This document shows positions 37,873 to 53,228 of a DNA stretch of 64,000 nucleotides, one piece after another. Where the stretch lies: the NCBI RefSeq assembly GCF_037975245.1, contig NC_092561.1, forward strand, positions 8,246,001-8,310,000, written 5' to 3'. The stretch is from Apostichopus japonicus (taxonomy: Eukaryota > Echinodermata > Holothuroidea > Aspidochirotida > Stichopodidae). The notes below the pieces were generated by a model. The model was not told where the DNA came from, did not search any database, and saw nothing but the letters and a program-made list of their open reading frames with translations. The translations under genes were made by a program, and so were the position numbers. How positions within the stretch are numbered: position 1 is the stretch's first letter; each line of letters starts with the position of its first letter.

Positions 37873-38367
37873 TAGAATTTCAAATCACGAAGTGATTGCT
37901 TATACTCTATATACATTTTCTGTACTATGGATTATAAATATTTAATTTCATTTCTCATATCTGAAACTGAGAGTATATCTATCTCGATAATAACCTAGTC
38001 CCGAGAGATGAAACTGAATATCTAACGTGAAATCAAAAGATTCGAGAAATGTTCATTAGAAATTTCTAATTGATTTGATATAATTTCGATTATCAGGCAT
38101 TTTTTTCCCGACACCGACGTTAAACCCTAAAGTTTGATTGAAATTCAGTATTCCGAGTAACATATATGCTTAACATTTAAGATGGAGTGTTGTACAACAT
38201 AAGTGAACCCATTCTCCACACCTTACTCCTCTCCCATCAAAAATATTTAGGAAAATTAAATTAAAGAAATTAATCAAGTAAAATAATCAGCTTGAAAAGT
38301 AGTATGTAAGCTTTATGTTAGTATACATAACACTACCCGATTCTGATATGTCACCATGGCAACAGTC

Positions 38368-38370
<3 letters not shown>
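37873..38370. other. No gene seen
   Basis: AT-rich intergenic DNA. Confidence 0.5.

Positions 38371-38430
<60 letters not shown>
38371..38430. repeat. (TA)n array
   Basis: 60 bp of TA. Confidence 0.97.
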
Positions 38431-38434
<4 letters not shown>

Positions 38435-38895
38435 AGTCGTCTTGTCCACCGTGTAAAGCACCATTAACGTATGAAACATCTCACTTCATTGAATTTTTAT
38501 CTGGATGTTAATTATCGATTTTTTTTTATTCTCCAAAGGCTTGTCAAATTCATCTAGGGTTTTGTATATATATAACGTATACGTAAGTGTTAATAAAAGT
38601 CACGCAAGAATAGAGCAAACTGGGTACGAAAAGAAACCAATCTGGAGATGTATACATGCACACTCGACTCAATTCGACTTGTGCATATCATGTGATTATG
38701 ACAACGGCATGTATATAGTGCAGTGCTGCGCTTTCTGAAAAAAATAAAACACAAACGACGAGTGATTTTAGTCAAAAGGAGAAAGAAGCGAATATTGTCC
38801 AGTTTTCTTTCGCACTTTTCAAGAGATGTTATACAGATAAGTTTACAACCATAATACCATTATTTTTGTGATTGATATATCTGACACGTATATTC

Positions 38896-40104
<1,209 letters not shown>

Positions 40105-40490
40105 TAGTATAGTATAGTATAGTACAGTACAATACAGTGTAGTATAGTATAGTATAGTATAGTATAGTATAGTATAGCATAGCATAGCATAGCATAGCAC
40201 AGCACAGCACAGCACAGCACAGCACAGCACAGCACAGCACAGCACAGCACAGCACAGGACAGCACAGCACAGCACAGCACAGCACAGCACAGCACAGCAC
40301 AGCACAGTACAGTACAGTACAGTACAGTGTAGTATAGTACAGTACAGTATAGTATAGTACAGTACAGTACAGTACAGTACAGTACAGTGTAGTATAGTAT
40401 AGTATAGTATAGTATAGTATAGTACAGTACAGTACAGTACAGTACAGTACAGTACAGTACAGTATAGTATAGTATAGTACAGTACAGTAT
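40105..40490. repeat. Pentanucleotide array (AGTAT/AGCAC/AGTAC)n
   Basis: 386 bp of AGYAY pentamers in blocks: AGTAT, then AGCAC, then AGTAC and mixed. Smaller remnants at 40790-40860. Frames across it (up to 167 aa) are artefacts. Confidence 0.97.
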
Positions 40491-40860
40491 TGAATTCATT
40501 TATTTGTTTTATCGCCAATTGTATACAATGGGCCTTAAAAGTCTTAAAAAGACTTAACAAGGTAGGAGACTCCCTGGGAGAAAAGAAAAGAAAAATGTTC
40601 AAATATATATACTACAGAATATACGTAAGGATTAAATAAACAGTAATAATATCCTAATGATGCTGAGATGGAAACGTGAAAAGATTATATAATACTAGTA
40701 CGAGTTAATAAATTCCTTTTTCAAATGTCTGGTGAATGTGGGTTTTGAAGTTATAGACTTTGTTTTGCTCTGTTACGAAGTATATCATAGCATAGTACAG
40801 TACAGTACATGATATTATAGTACAGTACAGTACAGTACATCACTACAGCACAGTAATGTA

Positions 40861-43700
40861 CAGAACAGTGTGAATGTTCAAAAGAGTGAACACACAATCA
40901 ATGACAAATTTCAAACCTATCGGTAGCATGTCTGCTCTTACAAATATCTCTGTGGTAGGTTATGTACACGCCTGCGAGAAATGGAAATTGCGTATATGAT
41001 GGTGAAACAGACCATTGAACACAATGTGTATAAACTTGCACTTGTAATTTTTACACGAGGAACGTGTATGGCCTCAGGCCGAGAACGTTGTATATATAGT
41101 TTACACAGAAAGTGCCATACGTTGCGGAAGATTTACTTGAGCCTTGCAGAAAAGTATTACTGCTCAGCAAAAACTGTCATGTTTGGAGCCCAATTTCTTT
41201 CACCATCCTAGATTTTGCATCATATATTAATAGTTTTTGGTATTTTGTTCATTGTTCTTCTTTCATGACTACCTTTGTCATAATTCAAGAGAATGATTTA
41301 TTCCTTCAAAATATTGTTTTCATTTTTATCTTCTTTTTTTCTATTTTCTATTTTCTTTCTTTCTTGGGTATTATTTTTGTAGAAGAGTGGTAGTAGTCGA
41401 GGCATTATGTTTCGGTAATTTAAATCATAACACCTTTATTGACATTTGATGAATGGTTCTCCTGGAGTCAAGAGGGAATAAATTTATTCATGATTCTATA
41501 ATAGGTAAACAGAGATTATAGAAATACACACCATGCCCCTGAAAGCAGGTCGGTATTATTTGCAGATATATACTGTCTATATGTATATTATATACCTCTC
41601 TAGGTGAAGTTTATACTGATTTTGTCAGTTTGGTATTTATTATATTATAAAGCCATATTTCTAATACAAAAAGTACAGGTCTTGAATAACTTTCGACATG
41701 AAGTGACGAAATTTGTTTCCCATAGATACCTTAACAAAAATAGAGTATTTTACATCCGCCGAAATGGTCAATATTTTCAGGAAAAGTGCATGTAAAGACA
41801 TATAGTTAACTGAAGTTATATTTTCTTTTTCGAGTATAAGTGTTCTTTCACTGCCAGCAATCGTTGCAGCTTCGAAATGAGATGAAATCTAGAACAAGGG
41901 AGTGTGTGTGTGGGGGGGGGGGGGGGCTTTTTTCTGTATTCTCCGATGAAGCTTATAATAAGACCGGAATCTAATAATGTCAAATTTATTCCAGAGAACG
42001 GTCGGCTGGTTTACCTATATATCCGTGTACCATAAACAGACATTCAGTCATTTATTGCCTAGAGCATGTATACATATTCTACTTATGTAGGCTTTTTTAT
42101 TGTGTTTACTTCCTTTTCCATGAGTTCCTATGGTTACCCGTAATTGTCTGCAGTCGCGACAACATTATACAGTGTGTGGAGAAAGTGTACGCGACACTTG
42201 GAAGAAATAAATGATTTTTTTTTTCTTTCTCCAGATATGGACAGGGATTTTGTCGCATTATGCCTGAAGGGATGTTTTTTTTTTCTGTAGATTGGGGGCC
42301 TCTTTTCCTATACTATAATCCTGATAATGGTGGGTGATAAAATTTCTTTAATAACTGCCACGAAAAAAATTTGCAAAAGGGAAAAACAATTCAAGAGTCA
42401 TCCCTGCTAAAGAAAAATTCAAATTTTTCAAAAAAGGTAGAGCTGTCTGTGGTTCTGACACAATGTCCTTTTCAAAAATTCAAAAAAAATATGTTAGCTT
42501 ATGAAATACATAATCAGGCATATCGGTACGTTGTTTCTTTATAAAGCTAGAAAATCTTAAACATGATTCCAAAACTTAGCCTGAACGCGATGCATTATTA
42601 TTCATTATTTTCAAAGCAGAGGTACCGACAAGCCTATGGCGTAATTTGCATATAAACGTCTGGGCTGAAGTTGCTTTCGTCTTCAAGGTATTTGATACCA
42701 CCCCTAAATCGAACAACGTGGAGTTGGTCTTCTGGCTCAGTGGTCAACTTATACCCCTTCTGAACCCCCCCCCCCCAACCTCCCACAAACACACTCCATC
42801 ATCTTTCCCTCGCTCTTACCTCTCCAATTAAGATGCTGCCTAAACTAGAAATCTTTATATTTTCGATTCATGTCTTTCTTTGTTTTTTTGCGTTATATAA
42901 GTATTGGACTATAACAGGTGCTTTGTGTGATATGTCTTAAGGAAAGCCATAAGTGCAAATAATTTCGTAAGTTCTTGTTGCATTCGGTTAACATGGTATT
43001 GTTAATAACTGGGTATAAGTGTACACAAATCATAGCGGATAACAACTGTAGCGCTATATGAAAAGAAGAATTGAGAAAAACATGTTTTGTTAAATCTTAT
43101 GCATGTCAGTCATTGAGCAGCTTGTCAGTGACAGGCATCAACCCTAACCTTGTTTCCAATTATCTGTGGGTCACCAAGACACCTATATATTAATGTCACA
43201 ACAGACAGATAAAAGCAACCACATGGAACGAAAACAAACACTTCCTTCTCCGGTGCATTATAAATTCAGTACTCATCTTCATAAGATAGCAGCCATTGTA
43301 AAGTCATTTGTATGTAACTAACTTCATATTCAGTGACTCTGCATATGTTTATGCTCACGGTTATGAACAATTAATAATGTGATCATGTTTTTTTTTCTAT
43401 CTGTTATCAATACTAGATGAAGCCCAATATTGCTTTACCTTTCGGCTTAATGTCAAAATACATTAACCGCATGTTAACAGTTGCAAGCCGTACGCTATAC
43501 TGTACACCGACGAGAAGTTATTAGGTGGTATATGCACATCGTATATCGCACATCGCACTACGTATTATTACTTTTATCATTAATATTAAATATATAACAT
43601 AAGCAATGACATTTATAACGACGAACTGATGGATATGACAACATGTAATATACAACAGATCTCGACGAATAGAGGTATATACTAACAAAACTGAGGACGC
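40861..43700. other. No gene seen
   Basis: AT-rich; G run at about 41914. Several 60-90 aa frames lack any recognisable motif. Confidence 0.5.
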
Positions 43701-43714
43701 AACTACTTGTATGT

Positions 43715-43856
43715 ATCTATTTATATATCTATCTATCTATTTATATATCTATCTATCTATTTATATATCTATCTGACTATATATATATATATATATATAT
43801 ATAAATATATATACATACATATATCTATATATATGTATATATAAATATATCTATAT

Positions 43857-43922
<66 letters not shown>
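43715..43922. repeat. (TATC)n and (TA)n array
   Basis: CTATCTATTTATATAT units followed by about 140 bp of TA. Confidence 0.95.
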
Positions 43923-43925
<3 letters not shown>

Positions 43926-44489
43926 AGTAATTGTGTCCTATGTGTGTGTGCAGGTATATATATATTTTTTTTTTGTAAATTCTTCGGCAACAGTGACTAC
44001 AAAAATAAGCCTCTAGATACGAAATAAATCTTTTTTCTCTCCCTGTCTCTCTGTAAACTGACGACACTTGATTTAAAAACAAGGCCTCAGATAGTCCGAG
44101 CTGTCACTAAAATGTTAATTTATCATCTCAATTAACACGACTGACAATAACCATACTCCAAAGAGTCTAACAATTTCCTGTTAAAACTTGACAGTTAGGG
44201 TAAACTAAAGAAAACGGGAAAGAAGAAAAGTTTGAATTAGTATAATCTCAGAAATGTCCAGTAAATATATGACGCTTCTGTATATCAGATGAGCAAAATA
44301 TGTTGCTATGGCAACGGTTATACATCTAACGGTTCAAGGCAATCTGCAGTGCTTCCAACTTAATCCTGTAAAAGGCCATTAACTTAGTGAAAGTTTATCA
44401 TACAGCAGTATATGCCTTAGTTTTGTCAGATTTATAAATTATGAGCTTTAGCTCTTAACCGAAACTAAAGTAACAAGTATAGACACATG

Positions 44490-44664
<175 letters not shown>

Positions 44665-44831
44665 GAATAACGGAAAAACTGTTAAAAAACTATGCTGTAT
44701 TTGGAGAAAGGCTGAATCTCGAGTGAAATACAATAATTAAATTAGGTAAGTGATTGGAAGTAAAACAGCCAATGTCTGGTTTTTGCAGAGCTTTCGAGCA
44801 AAACTAGCTCTTTTTCAGTGCATGACCACCG

Positions 44832-44833
<2 letters not shown>

Positions 44834-44884
<51 letters not shown>

Positions 44885-44932
44885 CATATATATATACATA
44901 TACATATATATATTTATATATATACATACATA

Positions 44933-44985
<53 letters not shown>
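44834..44985. repeat. (TA)n array
   Basis: About 150 bp of TA with TACA interruptions. Confidence 0.97.
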
Positions 44986-44988
<3 letters not shown>

Positions 44989-44999
44989 AAACGGCTGTC

Positions 45000-45667
45000 A
45001 TTCAAAATGTTTCACTTCTGTCTATAAGCTTCTAAAATATGTAAGGGTACATGAGACGCTCTCAGAAGTTCTCACGGAATGAACCTTTATCGAAGCTCAC
45101 ATAATGCAAAAGAGACTACTTCCCGAATGTGAAATGAGAAAAGAGACACTTTCAAACATGTTCGATGATAATTGCTGTCTTTGTTTCAAGTAATCGTCAA
45201 ACTATAGTCAAGTGTTTCCTGTCTAACGTTTAAATAATCCCTATTAAATTTTTAAAGTAATTTCTGAAAATTATTCAATGGATTCCTTGTCAATTTCTTT
45301 TTTTCGAATCTGAAAGATACTTTCCATTTCGTAATTATATGCATTCAAACGTATCTGTTCATAGCTTTAACTGTCAAACGTTCAATTGAAACCATCACGA
45401 AATTTCAATTCTATTGCATGTTCCTATTTACTTGCGCTTACATATGAATTACATTAATGTTACAGTACTGTGTAGTTTCTATAGGAGGCAAAGTTGTCAG
45501 AATCGATATGGAAATGTTAATTACATACTGAGTAATTATATTTTTAATGAAAAAGAAAACACCCCAGCTTGGGTAGTACCTTTGTTTCAACAACTGTAAC
45601 CATATACCTGGACAAATACTGTTGGTAAGTTTTGGTAAAATTCAGAAGAAAATGGAAAAAAATATAC

Positions 45668-45714
<47 letters not shown>

Positions 45715-47086
45715 GTAAAACCACTGCAAACTCTACAATCATACGCAAAATACTTCCTCTGAGTGAATTTTATCAAATATCCCTTTAGTTTTAAGTGTGT
45801 TATCGTGTTGGTGAATTGTGACTGTAATTTTCGTTGATGGTATAAACATAGACATTCCGTCTCCCTACCATTGATTTTCCACTTGTCTCTACCGCCTACC
45901 CACTACCCCCCCCCCCCCCCGCCGCCCCAACCACCACGATACACACACACACTCTCCATCGATACATTTCAAGTCCCACATCTGTCACATTAATTCAAAA
46001 TTGGCTTTGTGTAGTTATGCAACATTATTTTCTTCATGAAACAGCCGACCTCCGACACTCTTATATGATTTATAACATAATATAATGTTCTTCTAATATT
46101 ATGTTGCTTTGGAAATTTGAACTGTAACTTTTTTTCGCTTTAAATTCCAGACCAAAACTTTACACTGCTATTCGTAGTAAGCTGTCTCCTACATCCTTCG
46201 TGTAAGTACATGATTATATATGCCTCTGTTTTATTCTCTTATCGATGTATGCTTCCCGGAGCTCCCTGGTGTGACTATAATATACCTCTGTATCCCCACT
46301 CCCCCAAAACACCCAACACCCACAGTCTGGTGTATGATATGAAACCTACCGCTTTCATAACTCAAAAAATATAAAAATTGTCTACTTTAAAATTTAAAAA
46401 AAAATACTACTAATAATAATAGAAGCTTGAAACTTGACTTTATTCATTCAAACTAACGAGCTGTATTGCAGTATGAATCGTCAGTATTTCACCAAAGTCA
46501 AAGCAATGCGCTGTTTGAGCAGTCAGTCGATGGGATGAACCGTACTCCGCAGTATATAATATAGCTATATGTGACTTTATAATCCAGATGTAAAATGTAT
46601 AGATTAAAAACAAATTGTCTTTATTCTCGAGCAGATGTTCAGACTTACGGATCCTAATATATCTCAATATCATTCTCGCCTTCTCTCGACTTTACGAACC
46701 TCTATTCCACCCACGCCTCTCTTTCTCTCTTTCTGTTACAGTCTCCTCTCCATTTTTCTCTCAGTCTATACAGAGATATCTGTTAAACTTTTAGTTTCAT
46801 ACCCTCCTTTTGTGACTGATTGTTTTCGTAGAAAAATGTAGATAAAATGTAGATTTTTGTATTTATCTATTTTTCTTTTATTGAACTAACATTTCTAGGT
46901 TTACCAAGTTCGTCAAGGACATAACTTTCTCAAATGACAATTATCGAGATATAAAATATGTTTTTTTCTTTTTCGTCGATGTGAGGCCCATTGGCCATGG
47001 ACTTTAATCAGGCTTGTTGCTATGAAGGTTAGACGTGTTCGTCATTGGTTTTATAAGTGTCTGTGACATCATCGTGAAGTACTATC
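45000..47086. other. No gene seen
   Basis: AT-rich; (TA)n at 45671-45711, C run at 45906-45920. No coding signal. Confidence 0.5.
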
Positions 47087-47358
47087 CAGTAAAGTAGGGA
47101 TGCACCGGATATCCGGTCCGGCCGGACTATCCGGCCGGATAGTGAGAAATTATCCGGTTCCGGTTCCGGCCGGATATTTTTCAAAATCCGGCCGGATCTT
47201 TTTCAAAATCTGGCCGGATCTTTTTCAAAATCTGGCCTGAATTATTCCTTAAAAAGGTGTTGGTATTAACTTAAATTAATGTAAACTATTTCCAAAAATT
47301 AATAAAAACATTCAAAGTAAGGAAAAATAAGGTTTAACATTGTTGCCTCCACATCGTT

Positions 47359-47434
47359 CTGATAGGATAATGAAATAAAGAAGGACAAACAGTTAATTTC
47401 TGTGTAGGGCACTTGCTTGTAAGTTTCATGTGTG
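47359..47434 (+). repeat. Internal direct repeat of hAT element, copy 1
   Basis: About 76 bp (GATAGGATAATGAAATAAAG ... GGGCACTTGCTTGTAAGTTT) repeated at 48753-48828 with a few changes. Confidence 0.88.
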
Positions 47435-48118
47435 TTTATTACCCGTCTGTATACAAAAGTCCACTTATCTCTTACTTTGTAATTTAAGAACTTAAGTATG
47501 GATAAATAATGCTTAACCGAACAATCCTATTTCTAACTTCACTCTAAACTAATTGGTAATTATTGGGATTCTCCTGAAACCAGATCATAATACAACAGCA
47601 CGTAGGCATTACCTCTGCATATGTACTACTTTTAAGACATGACCATTACTAGCATCTTTCTGAATACGATAATAACGGCTGTATAATATAAACAATACAT
47701 GGCATGACAGTTCGACTGGAGTTGCATAAAACAGTTAAATCCATATGTTGCCTGATGCCTGTTACCATATAGGATTAAACATTACTCCTACAGTGCACAG
47801 CGTAACACTTTTAAAGCTAAAATACATTTACAAAAGATAGGTAATGAACATATAGTTAATTCAATAAAGAACGAGAAGAGCAAAGAATATAAAACAATGT
47901 CCTTGATGACACTTCACCATGAGGATGAACTTCCCCAAGCTAGTGCTAGTGACCCTTCATCACCTTTAACTGCTAAGAACATTAAGCTTAGTTGAATCCA
48001 TTCACCGCATGACGATGGTCTAGTTACCGTAAGGTCATTTCAAAGCAACATATAAATCATTACCCTCAATCTTCCATAGTACATGAGCATGACTAAATAA
48101 CTGGAATAATACTACTAA

Positions 48119-48206
48119 TAATAAAATGTCAGTATGCTCCTTTAACTTAATAAAATGACAGTATGCTCCTTTAACTTAATAAGATGTCAGTATGCTCCTT
48201 TAACCT
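48119..48206. repeat. 29-bp tandem triplicate inside hAT element
   Basis: Three units of AATAAAATGTCAGTATGCTC with CTTTAACTT. Confidence 0.9.
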
Positions 48207-48752
48207 GTTTCAGTTACCAAGCAATCAACTAACTGAAATAATACCTTGCAAATGTCTTTCCAATACTTAAATGTAAAACAATTGCTATGCCGGCTAAACA
48301 TGCAACCCTAAATTCCTTCTCAATACATTTATCACCAGCAACAAGGTTCAACCTAATAAACTCTCAAGGTCATAGCTACCTGCTATACTCTAATCTTCCC
48401 TAGTAGCTCTCAACTGGCCACCAACCCCAGGATATATGTGATGACCCTCTAGTAAAATATGGAATGGTCCTGCCCAGTACTACACTTCTGCTCACCAAGC
48501 ATGATACATGTGATCACATGGCCTACCCTGTTATATGCAGTTCAAAGCCTATTGTTTTCAATACATAGCGACACTACAGTACACACAGCATAGGCCTACT
48601 GAAATAATTCTACGATGGGCTGAGCCACTCCGTAACTGTACATCTGAATTTTAACTAACAACGATGTGATTATGAGTTTTAAGTACAACCTTCAGCCTCT
48701 CTAGTACTTTACTTAAAGTAACTCATGAAAATCAAGAAGAAACTCAACATAC

Positions 48753-48828
48753 CTGATAGGATAATGAAATAAAGAAGGACAAACAATAAATCTCTTTGTA
48801 GGGCACTTGCTTGTAAGTTTCATGTGTG
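48753..48828 (+). repeat. Internal direct repeat of hAT element, copy 2
   Basis: Second copy, 1.4 kb after the first, same orientation; suggests an internal duplication or a nested older insertion. Confidence 0.88.
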
Positions 48829-49933
48829 GTCCTCACACCCAAGGCCCTAACCCATATCTAGACAGTCTACATTCCAGACGGATGGAATCTCTGATTATAT
48901 ACATGGGGGTGCTTCTAAAGGAAGAACTGTCTAGAAACTAAAATGGTTTGATGAGGGGAAGTCCCTTTGTTTAAAAACAGAATTTTGTAGGGGTGCCTGC
49001 TTTTTGAGCCCGCTACAACATGTTTAATTTAATTTTCTCAATGGTCTGACCCACTGTTTGTAAAGATCATCCAAAATAATACAACTACTGTAATAATATT
49101 AAGCTATATACAACAAATACAGTTTGCAGTGAAATCATTTCTTGCAGCCTTCATCAGTTTAATATTGTGCAGTTAAAATAGACCATTCATATATTATCAG
49201 TCAAAATACTGTTCCATTGAATCTTTACTTTCCCATTATTGTTGGCATTCTCTTGGATATCTCTTGTCACCATGAAAGTTCCTAAAAGTTCATGAAAAAC
49301 CTAAATCATTAAGTGTTTTAATGATCATTCAATTCCATTTTAAAGGATAGATAAAAGATAGATAAGAAGTTTCTTCCACTTCTGGAAAGATACAATGCTT
49401 TTTTATTTTAGTTTACAGATAATATTGCAGTGTCAAAATTTGTTACCAAATAATGAATAATAAAAGACAATTCTAAATCCAAATAGTAGTGTTATTACAA
49501 CAATTAAATAATGTTTTTATTCAGTATAAAGTATGAGATTTGTGAAATGTTAGCTTCCTGTTTTAAAACAAACTTCATAGGTACAGTAGTATGCAGTATT
49601 TTTCCAGCAAACAAATTTACATGCTGTACTGTATCAAGCTTGTCAACAATTATATTTTAGTTATTTTATTAAAGAATGTAGATTACACCACTTCAAGTCA
49701 TAATTAATCTCATAAATGGGGTCTTAATTTCACCTTCTTTATAATATGCGTATACCTCACCTAAGATTTGCTCCTTGTTTCATACTTCTACTTCTTATTA
49801 ATGATTTTCTTTTGTGTGATGAAAAAATCCGGTTCCGGCCGGATTTTATCCGGCCGGATTTCATGTACTATCCGGCAAAATCCGGTTCCGGCCGGATCCA
49901 AAAATTTGCATCCGGTGCATCCCTACAGTAAAG

Positions 49934-51371
49934 ACATTCTATATCGATCGCTTTCATTTGACAGCGTGCTTATCATGTTGCATATGCATATAGGAACTAC
50001 ATAACGTTTATAATCACCCAATAATCCACACCCTCGCTAGGAAATATCCATAGGAAATATTCATGTATGTGAAGGATATCTGCGAAGGAAGTGTGTTCTT
50101 TTTTGAGTCATGGATCTATCCTTTTAATGATATAATATAAGGAAATTTTTATTTTTTGACCAACGAAAGAAGAACATATACAAAGCATCTTGGTGAAATT
50201 AGCATGCAATTCCCGCATTGCGTTTTCCGATACATTGATAGCAGCTGATATTGTCACAGCTTATACCATAAAGGGAACTTGAAGCAAACAGGTGTGACGT
50301 CATTAGTTGCACGCTGGGAGCAAAATGTTTTGGTTTTCCTTATATTCACTTTATTGGTTTAACTGTAGATTGTACGGTGAACCAACATTGACTTAGTGGA
50401 TGTGAAGTTTTCAACACCCCAATGACTGTAGTGTATTCGTATTCTAATGCATCTCATGTTTGCCCAAAAAAATTGGATAAATATTTTTATGCAAAGTTTA
50501 GAACAAGTCCGTCATTGTATATCTATGACATTGCTTCAAGTTCACTTGTTGGTAAAAAAGACACACAAAAAACAAATGCATGTTCGTTTCAAATGTTATT
50601 ATCTTGAAACGATACATAGGAATTGAATGCAAAATTCGCGAGGATGCTTTAAGTATGTTCTTCCGCCGTCAGCAGAGGTAAATTGACCTCTGAATTATTC
50701 GTTGAAAATTATTCGTTGAAACGATATACTGTGATATTATAAGGTGGTCGGAATGCATATAGTCATATTGGTCACGTGGTGTATTGTAAAGTTATTAATA
50801 TGCATTGACAAAATATAAATTCAATATAACATACCAATCTCTCGAAGATGTTCCTTTATATAATTTGGTACAATGTTATTGCGGGTGTTTATCAATGCTG
50901 ATAGTAGATGGTTAGGCCTGCTAGCCTAACAGCATTCTACACCTATACTTAATTATACAATAACACTATATCCAGTTTACCAAGACCGACAAACTTATAT
51001 TAGTCTAATGTTTGCATAGTTTATCAAGGACCAGACTAAATGAAAATATCCAAGAAAGGTTGTCATATTTCACAAATAGCTAACTTAATCAAATCGTCTT
51101 GGATGTTGGCCAAAATTTAATCAAATTCATCTGCCTTTTCAACGACCTCGTTTTGAAACGAAACAAAATATATTAGGTACATACATATGGCTTATACTTA
51201 CAACGGATGGTTCAATCAAAGGGCTTTTTTTATCAAGGTAATAGGGTAAAATAAACGCTAACTATAGATACTCGTGTCAGGCTTCTAAAAGAATAAATAT
51301 GTTTTATAATATCTATGCAAGTCTAGATCTGGAAAATTTACTTGATAGCTTCCTCTCCGGATAGCTTGACG
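49934..51371. other. No gene seen
   Basis: Holds the diverged repeat at 50026-50190 related to 16880-17135; otherwise plain AT-rich DNA. Confidence 0.5.
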
Positions 51372-52463
51372 CAGTGGCGGCGGAACCGGGGGGGGCTTGG
51401 GGGGGCTCAGCCCCCCCAATGAAAAAGTTGAGGGGGCAAATGCATGATAAGCCCCCCCAATATTTACCAAGGCTCCGAAACGTGCATCTGCCCATTTTTC
51501 AATGCATACTTGTCGATCTGTCCGATGCACACGTATACTATATAGGTGTAATAATTTTAGTAATTGCTGGGCGACCCTCGGCCCGTCCCCTGGCTATAGA
51601 CCACATTGTCACCCCAACCGCGTCTTCACGCCCCGTGAAAAGTGGAAGCAGTGAGTGTGAGTACCAGTAAGCGTAACACAACTTCGTCTTAGGCCAATGA
51701 GTTGCCTCATTTCAGCCAGTTCTCCAACATCCCCTTACTTAGTGGCGGAGCGTCCATATATACAGTCAGGGGGCGGATGCCCCCCCCCCCCTGACAGACT
51801 CAAATGGACTGCTGGCGCCCTTTTCAGCTTTTCACTATACATTTTACTTATTCGCTATTATTGACTATTTTATTGCGCTCTCATATACCTATTGACATTT
51901 GTCATATTCTGTTGGTGTAATTTTCCGACAAAATGGCGACGACACCTATTTATTCTCCGTTTATCTGCAAATTAGCAAGGCCCGGAAAGGGTCATTTCCT
52001 GCAATCTAGGGAGTATCTTTACTCAAAATTTTTCTGTACGCTCCGCGCCAACCTGTGGTGGCGCTCCGCTTAGATAGTGTCGAAAGCGCCCCTACAGACC
52101 ATTCTTGCCCCCCTCCCCGACCAATACCCCTAGCTCCGCCACTGCCCTTACTACACTCAAAAACGTCTTTGCGAGTACACTACGAGTATAATAGCTACTC
52201 TCTTAAAACGCCATCGAATATACAAATTACAATGTTTTTACAGACTTTTACGTGCAATCTGAGAAATTGCAGACTTGAGACCCATATATTAGGGCTAGGT
52301 ATTCGCAGCATAAAACACACGGGAAGTGCCGTTTCCGGCCATCTGGGGGTTTGAAATAACCCAAAATTTTCTTGTACGCTCCGCGCCAACCGATGGTGGC
52401 GCTCCGCTTAGATAGTCTCCACACATTAGCCCCCCCAATAATTTTTCCGTTCCGCCGCGCCTG
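51372..52463 (+). mobile_element. hAT-type element with 8-bp TSD, containing a nested hAT-type element
   Basis: Ends CAGTGGCGGCGGAACC and GTTCCGCCGCGCCTG. GCTTGACG is duplicated at 51364-51371 and 52464-52471. Without the nested insertion and its TSD it is 679 bp. Core module at about 52321-52417. Confidence 0.87.
51740..52144 (+). mobile_element. Nested hAT-type MITE with perfect 8-bp TSD
   Basis: Ends TAGTGGCGGAGC and GCTCCGCCACTG. CCCTTACT is duplicated at 51732-51739 and 52145-52152. Core module at about 51984-52079. Confidence 0.88.
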
Positions 52464-52666
52464 GCTTGACGCATGATTAAACTTCCACAAGACGACAAGT
52501 CAATAAAGTTTTTTTCAGCCGAGTGGAATGACTCGAAACAGGAGGCAATATTAATTTAAATATATACATATCAATGGCTGGTCCAGAATGTCCCAGAAGA
52601 GGAGAACCAGACACGAGTAAAGCTAGGTTGATACAGAAATTATAGTACCGAAAAAGCAGCGATGTA

Positions 52667-52669
<3 letters not shown>

Positions 52670-52731
<62 letters not shown>
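52670..52731. repeat. (TA)n array
   Basis: About 60 bp of TA. Confidence 0.97.
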
Positions 52732-52733
<2 letters not shown>

Positions 52734-53228
52734 GTCAAGAGACGCCCAATAAACGTGTTTGTTGTGCAAAACAATTATAAGACAGATCGTGCCATTTAAA
52801 TAAACAATAAACACTGCTAAAAATATGAAAACAAATAAATGCTAAGAAATAGTTGGTTTGTATTTCTGGTTTAAATGGGGTGTACACCCATATCAGTGCA
52901 GTCTAATTCTTCCCCCGGCTGAATGTAAAATAAGTCCCAGACTGACGATGAAATGTGCGTCCATGGCCCACGCCCCCCCCCCCTCCACCCCTCTCCATCC
53001 CCCTCGCATTTGCACACGCCACTGATCTTACTGACCTCGTAAACATAAACATCACTAGCGAGCATAAAACTCTTTTGATTCTCTTGGACGAATCTATATA
53101 GGGTTTTTTTTCTCGGCTATATTATGAGCCCAATGTTATGATTTTTACGTGTTAACATTACAAGAAACAAGAAAGAATAATTGGTCGGTGATAAATATAA
53201 AGAAACAAATCACGTCAGACAAATAAAT

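Larger units (their letters stand above)
47095..49925. mobile_element. 2.8-kb hAT-type DNA transposon, 8-bp TSD, no intact transposase
   Basis: TIRs TAGGGATGCACCGGAT and ATCCGGTGCATCCCTA are perfect. CAGTAAAG is duplicated at 47087-47094 and 49926-49933. Both ends carry subterminal ATCCGGCCGGAT palindromic repeats (about 47108-47240 and 49828-49900). hAT transposases recognise such subterminal repeats (family knowledge). No frame over about 60 aa lies in the interior, so it is non-autonomous or long dead, yet the TIRs and TSD look young. Internal duplications are listed separately. Confidence 0.92.
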
